Part shown: piece by piece, positions 8,149 through 16,130 of the stretch
Layout of the letters: the number at the start of each line of letters is the position of its first letter
Position numbering within the stretch: the stretch's first letter is position 1
From: JAAYBF01 sp963715445
GTDB taxonomy: Bacteria; Actinomycetota; Thermoleophilia; Solirubrobacterales; Thermoleophilaceae
Reading direction: 5' to 3'
Assembly: GCA_963715445.1 (NCBI GenBank)
Contig: OY970240.1
Span: forward strand, 1,612,001 to 1,676,000
Length of the DNA stretch: 64,000 nt
Program-made: the position numbers and the translations under genes
The notes under the pieces: model-generated
Seen by the model: only the letters and a program-made list of their open reading frames with translations
What the model was told of the DNA's origin: nothing
Databases searched by the model: none

Positions 8149-9798
8149 TTACGGGGTGCGCTCCGTGCGCAGCGCGAGGAGCCCCGAGGCGATGAGGAAG
8201 GCCGCCGACAGGCAGATGACGGCCACTATCGTGGCCGGGGTCACGAACTCGGGCCGGTCGAAGCTGAGCCGGCGCAGCAGGTCACCTGCGTCGCCGTACC
8301 CGAAGTAGCGGTTCAGGTAGTGGGTTTCGTACACGCGGAGGTTGAACACGGTCGCCACCGCCGCCGCGAGCAGGAGCGCGGGGGTCCAGAGCCGCTCTCC
8401 CACGAGTCCCCGGATCCCGACGATGAAGAGGACGGCCACCGCTCCGAAGGCGGGGATGAGGTAGCGGCCTCCGTTGACGAAGAACCCCAGCCCGTCCGCC
8501 TTGCGGACGAGGTCCACTCCCAGGAAGGGCAGCACGATGGCGATCGCGGCCGCGAGCATCAGGCCGACCTGCCGCAGCAGCGGATCGTCGGGATCGAGAA
8601 GGGCCCGGCGCTTCCACCAGACGATCCGCAGCAGGCCGAGCATCCCGAGCGCACCCGTGGCCATCGGCACGTAGAACCACGGCGAATTGGTGCGCGGGGC
8701 GTCGAACCAGAGGAAGTTCCACCAGTAGGTGCGGTAGGTGAGAGCGGTCCACTCCCTGGCGTAGTGCACGAGGTCGCCGATGCTCGTCGCGAGGATCCCC
8801 CGATCGCCCTCGGCGAGGGGGCTCTGCGAGGAATCGCTCAGGCTCGTGGCTGCGCCGGTGAACGACCCGTAGGCGAGCTTGGCGTGGACGTACCACCACC
8901 CGGCGAGCACCAGGACGCCCACCGCCGCAAGGCCGGCGGAGCGGGCTGCTTGACGCCAGTGCTCGCGGTACACCAGCCCCTGGGTCGCGTATGCCAGCAG
9001 AGCGAGAGGAAGGAGGACGAGCGCCGTCGCCTTGATCAGGAGCGCCAGCGCCACGGCCCCACCCAGCCAGAGCCCTTGGACGGGTCGCGGCGGGGTGCGC
9101 ACCAGGAAGAGCATCATCGCGAGCGCGGCGGTGAAGCACGCGACGAGCGCGGCGTCGTGATTCACCACTCCCGTCATGTAGGAGAAGATCGGCTGCATCG
9201 CCAGCAGGAGCGCGGCGAGGAACTGATGGAGGAAGCGCCTCAGCACCTGGGCCGCGAGCAGCCAGGTCAGGTAGACGGCCAGGGCGCCCAGCAGCGCCGA
9301 GAGAAAGCGGACCACCGTGACGCGGGTCAGGATGGACGCATCGCCCATCGAGGCGTTCACCGCGGCCGCGGTCACGTGGTAGAGGGGCGGATGCACGATC
9401 CCCACCCCGCGCCCGACCTCCACGGGATCCCGGGCGCTGTCCGGCAGCTGCCCCAGCTCGCGGACGCTCCGCTTGGGGTCTCCGACGAATCTCTTCCGCG
9501 GCCCCTGACCGTAGGCGTCGTAGTCGGTCGCGGTCACGGCGGCGTTGTACTCCGCCGGGAAGAGCGGGCGGTCGCGGTCGGGCAGCTGCTGCTGCGTGGT
9601 CAGGCTCTCGACGTAGAGGAAGTGGTAGTCCTCGTCCGCCGCCCAGAACGAGGGGATCGTCACGGCCCAGACGAGGCCCTTGGCGAATGTGAAGGCGATC
9701 AGAAGGGCGAGCGACCAGCGCGCCCACGACGTGGCGGGCAGGAGCTTGGGCCGCGCCGGGACCACCTGCTCCGGCGCGCTGCTGAGGGCCGTGTTCAC
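8149..9798 (-). CDS. DUF2142-like polytopic membrane protein (probable GT-C glycosyltransferase)
   Basis: The GTG at 9798 overlaps the stop of the preceding glycosyltransferase as GTGA and gives 549 residues; upstream open frame is the shadow of that gene. One membrane anchor (residues ~25-45) is followed by an external loop with WAADEDYHFLYVESL, then about ten further segments. The acidic DED-YH motif after the first helix is the GT-C pattern, and the overall layout matches DUF2142 proteins found in glycan loci. It probably uses a lipid-linked sugar at the outer membrane face. The substrate is unknown. Confidence 0.72.
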   Translation of the reverse strand: MNTALSSAPEQVVPARPKLLPATSWARWSLALLIAFTFAKGLVWAVTIPSFWAADEDYHFLYVESLTTQQQLPDRDRPLFPAEYNAAVTATDYDAYGQGPRKRFVGDPKRSVRELGQLPDSARDPVEVGRGVGIVHPPLYHVTAAAVNASMGDASILTRVTVVRFLSALLGALAVYLTWLLAAQVLRRFLHQFLAALLLAMQPIFSYMTGVVNHDAALVACFTAALAMMLFLVRTPPRPVQGLWLGGAVALALLIKATALVLLPLALLAYATQGLVYREHWRQAARSAGLAAVGVLVLAGWWYVHAKLAYGSFTGAATSLSDSSQSPLAEGDRGILATSIGDLVHYAREWTALTYRTYWWNFLWFDAPRTNSPWFYVPMATGALGMLGLLRIVWWKRRALLDPDDPLLRQVGLMLAAAIAIVLPFLGVDLVRKADGLGFFVNGGRYLIPAFGAVAVLFIVGIRGLVGERLWTPALLLAAAVATVFNLRVYETHYLNRYFGYGDAGDLLRRLSFDRPEFVTPATIVAVICLSAAFLIASGLLALRTERTP

Positions 9799-11885
9799 GG
9801 CTTCTCCCTCTCGAGGGCCCTGCGCAGGCCCGCCTCGACCTGCTCGGTCGCCGTGTCCCAGCTGGCATCGCTGACGAAGGCGATCCCCGCCTCCGAGCGG
9901 GTGCGCCAGCGGCTCTGGTCGGTCAGCAGGGACTCCATCGCGTCCGCGAGGGCGATCGGGTTGGCCTGCGCCAGCTCGGCGGGGCCGTCGCTGCCGAAGA
10001 TCGCCTCGGAGCTGAGGCCCGCGACGTCCACGCACGGCAGTCCGCAGGCCATCATCTCCTGGGGGATCAGCGAGTAATTGGTGAGCGAGAGGCAGAGGCC
10101 CACGGTCGCCTCCGAGTAGCTGCGTGCGAGCTGATCGGGCGTGGCCACGCCGAGCTCCTCGCAGGGGAAGCCCACGCCGATCCCCCCGGCCTGCCCGAAG
10201 GTCACGACGCGCGTGTCGGGCAGCCGGGCTACGAGCTCATCGAGCGCCAGCGCGCCGAGCGGCACCGCGCGGCGCGGAGTGGAGGCGCGCGCGTAGAAGA
10301 TCACCGTGTCGCGGCGGCGCTCCACCGGGGCCGGCCGGTACACGTCGTGGTCCACCCCGAGCCGGAACCAGGCGCCCTCGCCGCCGTGGTGCTCGTGGAG
10401 GAGGTCGCAGAGCCATTCGCTGGCGCAGATCGGGAAGAGCCCGAGGTTGTAGGTCTCCTCCGCCCAGATCCGCTCGGCGGAGGTCGGGAGGAACTCCGGC
10501 TCGTGGTCCTGCACCAGATAGGCGCGTGCCTGGCACCCGGGCAGCGCCGCGACGATGTGCGCCGTGTCCCACCCGGTGGCGATCGCCACGTCGGCTCCGT
10601 GCCAGTGCTCGAAGCTCGTGAACGCCGGGGCCTCGACGGGGGCGAACCAGCTGACGATCTCCCGCCGCACGACCGAAGGAGCCGGCACGTTGTGCTTGCC
10701 GTCCGCGTTGGTGATCCACACCGTGCAGGTGTGCCCCATCCGCTCCAGCCGCGACATCAGCTGGAAGATCGTGGAGTGCCCGCCGCTGCCGCGGCGGAAG
10801 GGCGGCACCACGAACGCGAGGTGAAGCCGCTCGCGGGTCGCCGCGCCGGGCAGGGGCTCGGCGAGCGGGGTCGGGCCGTCCCGGGCGATGCGCAGGATGT
10901 CGGCGTAGCGCACCTGGGCAGCCGGGGGCGGGGGCGCGGGGGCGGGTCCCTCGTCTGGCTCCTCGACCGCCGCCGCGCTCGCTCGTTGCTCGAGCGAGAG
11001 CCGGCGCTCGAGCGCCGGCGGGATGTGCCCGGGCCGCGTAGCCGCCACTGCGGCGGCCTTGCGGCTGCCGTGGTGGAGCAGCGATCGCGCCGTCCAGGCG
11101 CCGCGCCGCGCCGCCGGCCAGCCGTGCTCCTCCATCCAGCGCCGGTCTGCGGCCACGCTGTCGCGAACCTGGCGCAGCGCACTGCCGGGGCGGGCCGACT
11201 CGACATGGCCGACCGTCTCGTGCAGGCCGCGGTACTCGTCGAAGTAGCGCCGCGCGAACTCCACCGGGCCGTAGTCGTGCGCGTGCCGCACCGCGGCGGC
11301 GGGATGGAAGGCCTTGGCCCAGCCGGCCTCCAGCATGGCGCTGCCGAACGCCTGGTCCTCGGCATAGGCGATGTCCTCGAAGCGGATCTCCCGCCAGCAC
11401 TCGCGCTTGTAGGAGGCGTTGACGTTCGAGAGGAAGTGGGAATCGCCGCGGCGGTGCACCACCGGCGTGCCGTCGGGCGACATGGAGGCGAAGAACTCCT
11501 CCAGCTCGCGGGCGATCATCGGGCTCGTCTCGGGCCACGGCAGATGCGGGCCGTACACGGCTCCGATGCGCTCGTCGAGGCGATGGGCCTCCAGGTGGGC
11601 GGCGAGCCAGCCCTCCGCGGGCACGGCGTCCTGGGTCAGGAAGCAGACGATCTCGCCCGAGGTCAGCTCGGCCGCGAGATTGCGCGTGCGCCCGTGGCCG
11701 AACTCCGCGGCCGGGATCTCGTGCACCGTGGCCCCGGCCGCGCGCGCGATCTCGAGCGAGCCGTCGCGCGATCCGGAGTCGATCACCAGCAGCTCCACGT
11801 CCCCCTGGGCGCGCACGGCGTCGAGCACCTGGCCGAGGTGCCTGGCCCCGTCCTTGACCGGAACCACTACCGAGACGGCGGGCAC
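9795..11885 (-). CDS. Two-domain glycosyltransferase: GT2 fused to a WsaF/GT4-like domain
   Basis: A 696-residue fusion. Residues ~1-260 form a GT2 domain of the rhamnosyltransferase type: VSVVVPVKDGARHLGQVLDA, LLVIDSGSRDGS, FLTQDAVPAEGW, and the late acidic motif AYAEDQAFG. A linker rich in Ala/Pro follows (about 300-330). Residues ~355-690 form a GT-B domain, with FVVPPFRRGSGGHSTIFQL at its start and TNYSLIPQEMMACGLPCVD in the donor site, resembling WsaF-type rhamnosyltransferases. Start is GTG at 11885, 10 nt after the preceding stop. Two active sites suggest it makes two consecutive linkages. Confidence 0.85.
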   Translation of the reverse strand: MPAVSVVVPVKDGARHLGQVLDAVRAQGDVELLVIDSGSRDGSLEIARAAGATVHEIPAAEFGHGRTRNLAAELTSGEIVCFLTQDAVPAEGWLAAHLEAHRLDERIGAVYGPHLPWPETSPMIARELEEFFASMSPDGTPVVHRRGDSHFLSNVNASYKRECWREIRFEDIAYAEDQAFGSAMLEAGWAKAFHPAAAVRHAHDYGPVEFARRYFDEYRGLHETVGHVESARPGSALRQVRDSVAADRRWMEEHGWPAARRGAWTARSLLHHGSRKAAAVAATRPGHIPPALERRLSLEQRASAAAVEEPDEGPAPAPPPPAAQVRYADILRIARDGPTPLAEPLPGAATRERLHLAFVVPPFRRGSGGHSTIFQLMSRLERMGHTCTVWITNADGKHNVPAPSVVRREIVSWFAPVEAPAFTSFEHWHGADVAIATGWDTAHIVAALPGCQARAYLVQDHEPEFLPTSAERIWAEETYNLGLFPICASEWLCDLLHEHHGGEGAWFRLGVDHDVYRPAPVERRRDTVIFYARASTPRRAVPLGALALDELVARLPDTRVVTFGQAGGIGVGFPCEELGVATPDQLARSYSEATVGLCLSLTNYSLIPQEMMACGLPCVDVAGLSSEAIFGSDGPAELAQANPIALADAMESLLTDQSRWRTRSEAGIAFVSDASWDTATEQVEAGLRRALEREKP

Positions 11886-11895
11886 GTCCTGGTCC

Positions 11896-12318
11896 TCAGG
11901 CCTGGGTGGAGTCGGAGTCGGCGGCCTGCTCGCGCCCGGCGGCTGTGCCGGGCTCGGCGGCCCTCTCCTCGCTGCCGGCCGCCGGGTGAATCGGCGCGCC
12001 CGCGGCCATCTCGTCCTCGGCTGCGCTGGCGCGCAGCGTGTCCAGCCGCCGCTGGGCGTAGCGCTCCACGGTCACCGTCCCGCGCTTGAGCTCTCGCACC
12101 ATGCGCAGCGCCGCGCGGGCCCTGCGGGCGCTGGGGCGGCGCATGAGGCTGTTGAGGTCCACGCCCCAGCGGTCGAGCCAGTAGCTGCGGTCCTGGGCGG
12201 CGGCCAGCGCGGCGTGCGCCTCCGCGAGCCGGTCCACCTGCTCGCGCTCGTCGAGCCCGGAGCCGGACCGCTCGGATGGAGCCGGGGCCTCGGTGTCGGC
12301 GCGCTTGGGCTTCGTCAT
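11896..12318 (-). CDS. Small uncharacterised protein co-translated with Wzm
   Basis: The ATG at 12318 overlaps the wzm stop as ATGA and gives 140 residues. I do not recognise the family. Charged, Ala-rich ends flank a helical middle with the phrase YWLDRWGVDLNSLMRRPSA near residue 45 and an Arg-rich helix. It has no signal peptide or membrane segment. The N-terminal part (EREQVDRLAEAHAALAAAQD) could form a short coiled coil. Its position between the exporter permease and a glycosyltransferase suggests a scaffold or chain-length role, which is inference. Confidence 0.6.
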   Translation of the reverse strand: MTKPKRADTEAPAPSERSGSGLDEREQVDRLAEAHAALAAAQDRSYWLDRWGVDLNSLMRRPSARRARAALRMVRELKRGTVTVERYAQRRLDTLRASAAEDEMAAGAPIHPAAGSEERAAEPGTAAGREQAADSDSTQA

Positions 12319-13157
12319 AGGTTCTCCGCTATCCGTGGCGCCTCGCGCGCGAAGACCCACGCCCCGAGGCCGAAGGTGAAGAGCACTATCCCGAGCGGGA
12401 TCAGGATGCGCGCGTCGGAGCCGATCAGGTAGGCCACGCTCGGGGCCGAGGGATCGAGCACCGAGTGGCGCATCTGGGTGAAGATGCCGGCCAGCGGGTT
12501 GGCCGCGAGCATCTCCCGCTCGATCCAGTTGGGCAGGAGGTCGACCGTGTAGAGGATCGGCGACCCCCAGTAGAGGATCTGCAGCGTCACCTCCCAGATC
12601 GGCTTGAAGTCGCGGTAGCGCACGTAGAGCACCGACAGGAGCATTGCGAACCCGACCGAGAACACCACCAGGATCAGCACGAGCACAGGGAACTGCAGCC
12701 AGCTCATGCGGGGCTTGACGCCGGAGGCCAGCGCGAAGATCAGCACGACCAAGAGGTTCAGCCCGAGGTTGAAGAGCGAGGAGAGCGACACGGAGATCGG
12801 GATCACGATCCGCGGGAAGTGCATCTTGCGCAGCAGGTTCTCGCGGCCGACGAGACTCTGAACGCCGCTGCTGGTCGTTTCCGAGAAGTAGGTGAACAGC
12901 ACGATCGAGGTCAGCAGGTACACCGGGTAGTGCTTGATGTCCGCGCCGATCTTCACCACCTGGGTGAACACGAAGTACATGACGCCGAAGAGCATCAGCG
13001 GCCTCATGAACGTCCACAGGTATCCCAGCACCGAGCCGAAGTAGCGCAGCTTGAAATCGGTCACCGCGAGCATCCAGGTGAGGCTCGCCACACGCCGCAG
13101 GTCGTTGCCGAGGGCGACGGGGCCGCCCTTGTGGATCACGGGGGCCGCCGTGCTCAT
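12315..13157 (-). CDS. wzm: Polysaccharide ABC exporter permease (Wzm/ABC-2 type)
   Basis: Translation from the ATG at 13157, which overlaps the wzt stop as ATGA, gives 280 residues, the normal Wzm length. Six hydrophobic segments follow a cytoplasmic helix WMLAVTDFKLRYFGSVLGYLW. The family-typical LVGRENLLRKMHFPRIVIP lies near residue 106, and a re-entrant region ILYWGSPILYTVDLLP near residue 200. With Wzt it would export a lipid-linked glycan across the inner membrane. A longer open frame upstream is the wzt shadow. Confidence 0.92.
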   Translation of the reverse strand: MSTAAPVIHKGGPVALGNDLRRVASLTWMLAVTDFKLRYFGSVLGYLWTFMRPLMLFGVMYFVFTQVVKIGADIKHYPVYLLTSIVLFTYFSETTSSGVQSLVGRENLLRKMHFPRIVIPISVSLSSLFNLGLNLLVVLIFALASGVKPRMSWLQFPVLVLILVVFSVGFAMLLSVLYVRYRDFKPIWEVTLQILYWGSPILYTVDLLPNWIEREMLAANPLAGIFTQMRHSVLDPSAPSVAYLIGSDARILIPLGIVLFTFGLGAWVFAREAPRIAENL

Positions 13158-14401
13158 CCCTGCTCCACGCGCAGCTCGGTCGGGAGGTCGGCCACGCCGC
13201 CGGTCACCCGCTCGGTGCTGACGATCAGCGACGCGCAGTCGACCCGCTGGTCGATCGTGCTGCGCGTGTCGCTCGTGAGCACGGCGGGGGTGAGCGTGTA
13301 CTTGCTCGCGGCGAGCCAGTTGCGGAAGCCGAAGCGGACCGTCGTGCGCCGGCCGGCTGCGAAGGAGCCCGTCGGGCCCGTCGTGTCGCTCCTGGCGACG
13401 AAGATCGTGTGCCGCACGTCGTTGCGGAAGGTGATCGCGAAGACCGGGTCCTCGATCGGGTCGACGAACTCGAGCTCCATGCAGGCAACGCACGATTCGC
13501 CCTGCTCGACGGCCAGCAGCTCCTCGCCGGACTCGCTCTCACACCAGGCGCGCAGCACGCGCACCCGCGGGAGCGCATAGCCGGCGCCGCTCTCTCCTCC
13601 GTCCTCGCCCACCACCCCGAAGTTGATCTCGCCGTACTTGACGGAGATCGTGTCGGGGTCGGAGATGAGGAGCAGCTCGCCGCGCTCGATCAGCATCGCG
13701 CGGTCGCAGAAGCGCTTGACCGCGCCCATGTCGTGGGTCACGAAGAGGATCGTGCGGCCCTCGGCCTTCATGCGGTCGAACTGCTCGAAGCACTTCTGCT
13801 GGAACGCTGCGTCGCCCACGGCGAGCACCTCGTCCACCAGCAGCACGTCGGCGTCGACCTGGACGGCCACGGCGAAGCCCAGGCGCACGCTCATCCCCGA
13901 GGAGTAGTTCTTGAGCTTCAGGTCGATGAACTCCTCGAGCTCGGCGAACGCGATGATCTCGTCGAACCGCTCCTCGGCCTGCTTGCGCGTCAGGCCGAGC
14001 ATCACGGCGTTGATCATCACGTTGTCGCGCGCGGTGAGCTCGGGATGGAAGCCCACGCCGAGCTCGATGAAGGGGGACAGCCTGCCCTCCACCTCGATCC
14101 GCCCGGCGTCGGCCGCGTAGATGCCCGCGAGGCACTTGAGAAGGGTGCTCTTGCCGCTGCCGTTGCGCCCCACGATGCCGAAGAACTCGCCCTTGGCGAC
14201 CTCGAAGTTGACGTCCTCCACAGCTCGCAGCTCGGTGAACCGGCGGGAGCGGAACGGGTGGAGCGCACGCTGCTTCAGCGTGGAGTACTGCTCGTGCGGG
14301 AGTCGGAAGCGCTTGGAGAGGCCGGCTACCGAGACCGCCGGGGGCGCGCTCGAGACCGTTCCAGGGCGCTCGACCGCCGGTTGTGAGGCGGTGGCTGTCA
14401 A
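13154..14401 (-). CDS. wzt: Polysaccharide ABC exporter ATP-binding protein with C-terminal glycan-binding domain (Wzt)
   Basis: A 415-residue ATPase. Walker A GRNGSGKST is at 78-86, the signature YSSGM at 166-170, Walker B DVLLVDE at 185-191, and the switch histidine in VTHDMGAV. The tail beyond residue ~265 (about 150 residues) corresponds to the beta-sandwich that reads the terminal residue of the glycan in Wzt proteins, so this is the substrate-selective form. The start is TTG at 14401, 30 nt after the DUF6328 stop. It shares an ATGA overlap with wzm. Confidence 0.93.
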   Translation of the reverse strand: MTATASQPAVERPGTVSSAPPAVSVAGLSKRFRLPHEQYSTLKQRALHPFRSRRFTELRAVEDVNFEVAKGEFFGIVGRNGSGKSTLLKCLAGIYAADAGRIEVEGRLSPFIELGVGFHPELTARDNVMINAVMLGLTRKQAEERFDEIIAFAELEEFIDLKLKNYSSGMSVRLGFAVAVQVDADVLLVDEVLAVGDAAFQQKCFEQFDRMKAEGRTILFVTHDMGAVKRFCDRAMLIERGELLLISDPDTISVKYGEINFGVVGEDGGESGAGYALPRVRVLRAWCESESGEELLAVEQGESCVACMELEFVDPIEDPVFAITFRNDVRHTIFVARSDTTGPTGSFAAGRRTTVRFGFRNWLAASKYTLTPAVLTSDTRSTIDQRVDCASLIVSTERVTGGVADLPTELRVEQG

Positions 14402-14431
14402 GTGCGCGAACGGTACCGATCGGCTGCCCGC

Positions 14432-14926
14432 CTAGCGGCGCTCGGCGCCCGTGCTGAGCTTGTGCAGCCGACGCAGAGGCATGGCGTACCAGAGGATCGC
14501 GAACGCAAGCACCACCACGCCGGCGGTGATTCCCGTCGCCGCGGCGCCGAACAGGAAGTCAGTGATCAGGATCATCGCGCCGGTCATGCCCAGGGCGAGC
14601 AGGGTCATCCCGACGATCATCAGCCGGCTGGCGACCTTGACGATGTGCTCCTTGTCTCCCTGGCGGAACTCGATCCGGTGATGCATCGACGGGGCGATCA
14701 GGCAGGCGGACGCGAGCACCGTGCAGACCAGGGTGGCGAAGTAGATCTTCTCCTGGAACGACGAGGCCTCGTCGAAACGGGTGCTGAAGGGCACGACGAG
14801 GAGGAACGCGAAGAGGACCTGCACCCCAGGGAGCGCCACCCTCAGCTCTCCGAGCAGCTCGCTCAGATTGCGGTCGACGCGTTCGAGTGGCGTCTCGTCG
14901 CGGCCGTGGCTTACGGGCTCGTCCAT
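14432..14926 (-). CDS. DUF6328 family membrane protein
   Basis: The ATG at 14926 gives 164 residues. The family core NLSELLGELRVALPGVQVLF is followed by four hydrophobic helices (about residues 33-50, 65-85, 103-128 and 130-150) and a short basic tail. Function is unknown. DUF6328 proteins are widespread small membrane proteins of actinobacteria. It is the first gene of the minus-strand run leading to wzt, and it is divergent from sbcD. A TAGAGT element 11 nt upstream of the ATG may be its -10. A farther in-frame start at 15031 lacks such support. Confidence 0.8.
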   Translation of the reverse strand: MDEPVSHGRDETPLERVDRNLSELLGELRVALPGVQVLFAFLLVVPFSTRFDEASSFQEKIYFATLVCTVLASACLIAPSMHHRIEFRQGDKEHIVKVASRLMIVGMTLLALGMTGAMILITDFLFGAAATGITAGVVVLAFAILWYAMPLRRLHKLSTGAERR

Positions 14927-15005
14927 GTCGAGGAGTGACTCTAGCCCGCACGGGCGACAACCAAGAAGAGGGCCAGCGAGCGGCGGCCCTGGCTCTGTCT
15001 GGGAG

Positions 15006-16130
15006 ATGAGGATCGCCCACATCGCAGACACGCATCTGGGCTACCGGCGCTGGCACTACGCCAAGGACGGGCGCAACGTCCGGGAGCTCGACGTCTACCG
15101 CGTCTTCAACGAGGCCGTCGACCAGATGGTCGAGCTGGAGGTGGATGCCGTTGTCCACGCCGGCGATCTCTTCGACAGCTACTACCCTTCGACGCAGGCG
15201 CTCTCGGTCGCGCTCGACGCACTGGCCCGCCTGCGCGATGCCGGGATCCCCGTGGTGGTCATCGCGGGCAACCACTCGACTCCGCGACACCACGGCGCCG
15301 CGCACGTCTTCGGCCTGCTCGAGCGCTTCGGCGTGAAGGCGATCTGGCGCGAGCCGGAGGTCGTTCGAATCGGCGGGCTCGCGATCTCGGCGATCCCGCA
15401 CCATCCCGATCCGGACGTGCTGCGCGCCCGCATCCAGGCCGCGACCCCGGACCCGGGCGCGGACGCGAACGTGATCGTCATGCACGTCGGCGTGGAGCCG
15501 CTGCCGGGCGCCGGCTCCGGCGAGGTGGCCGCGGTGGAGCTCGGCCCGGAGGCGCTCGAGTACTGCCAGGGCTTCGATTACGTAGCCCTCGGCCACAACC
15601 ATCCCCATGCGCAGCCGAGCCCCAGCTCCTGCTACCCGGGCTCGCTCGAGCGCCTGACCTTCGCCGACGACGCCGAGCAGAAGGGCTTCGTGCTGCTCGA
15701 CCCCGAGCGGACCTACGCGACGGGCCGCGTCGAGCTCGTGCCTGTGAACGCGCGGCCGATGCACGACCTCTCGCCGATCGACGCGAGCGAGCACGAGGAC
15801 CTGCTCGCCCCGATCGAGCAGGCGCTCGCGGGGCTTCGCCTGGAGGGTGCGATGGTGCGCTGCCGGATCGCCCACGTCGAGCAGCGCGTGTGGCGCACCC
15901 TCGACCGCAAGCGGCTCGCGGAGCTGACCGCCGGCTGCCTCCACCTGGAGCTCGTGCCCGAGTTCGAGGGGTCCGAGGCGCCGCCCGTCGGAGCGCCCAC
16001 CGATCTGCGCAGCTTCATCGCAGCGCAGGTTCCCGAAGGCGTGGAGCCGGAGCCGATCGTCGCCCGGGCCGAGGGCTATCTCAGCCGGGCTGCTCAGGAC
16101 GTGCAGGAGAAGGAGGCCTCCACCGGTTGA
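15006..16130 (+). CDS. sbcD: Mre11/SbcD family DNA double-strand-break nuclease
   Basis: The ATG at 15006 gives 374 residues starting MRIAHIADTHLGYRRWHY. All metallophosphoesterase motifs are present in order: DTH near residue 8, HAGDLFD near 52, GNHSTPRHH near 89, MHVG near 160, and GHNHPH near 197. It would act as Mn-dependent 3'-5' exonuclease/endonuclease with SbcC at DNA ends and hairpins. The stop overlaps the sbcC start as TTGA. The frame is open upstream from 14781, but that part is opposite the DUF6328 gene and lacks the motif start. Confidence 0.93.
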   Translation: MRIAHIADTHLGYRRWHYAKDGRNVRELDVYRVFNEAVDQMVELEVDAVVHAGDLFDSYYPSTQALSVALDALARLRDAGIPVVVIAGNHSTPRHHGAAHVFGLLERFGVKAIWREPEVVRIGGLAISAIPHHPDPDVLRARIQAATPDPGADANVIVMHVGVEPLPGAGSGEVAAVELGPEALEYCQGFDYVALGHNHPHAQPSPSSCYPGSLERLTFADDAEQKGFVLLDPERTYATGRVELVPVNARPMHDLSPIDASEHEDLLAPIEQALAGLRLEGAMVRCRIAHVEQRVWRTLDRKRLAELTAGCLHLELVPEFEGSEAPPVGAPTDLRSFIAAQVPEGVEPEPIVARAEGYLSRAAQDVQEKEASTG

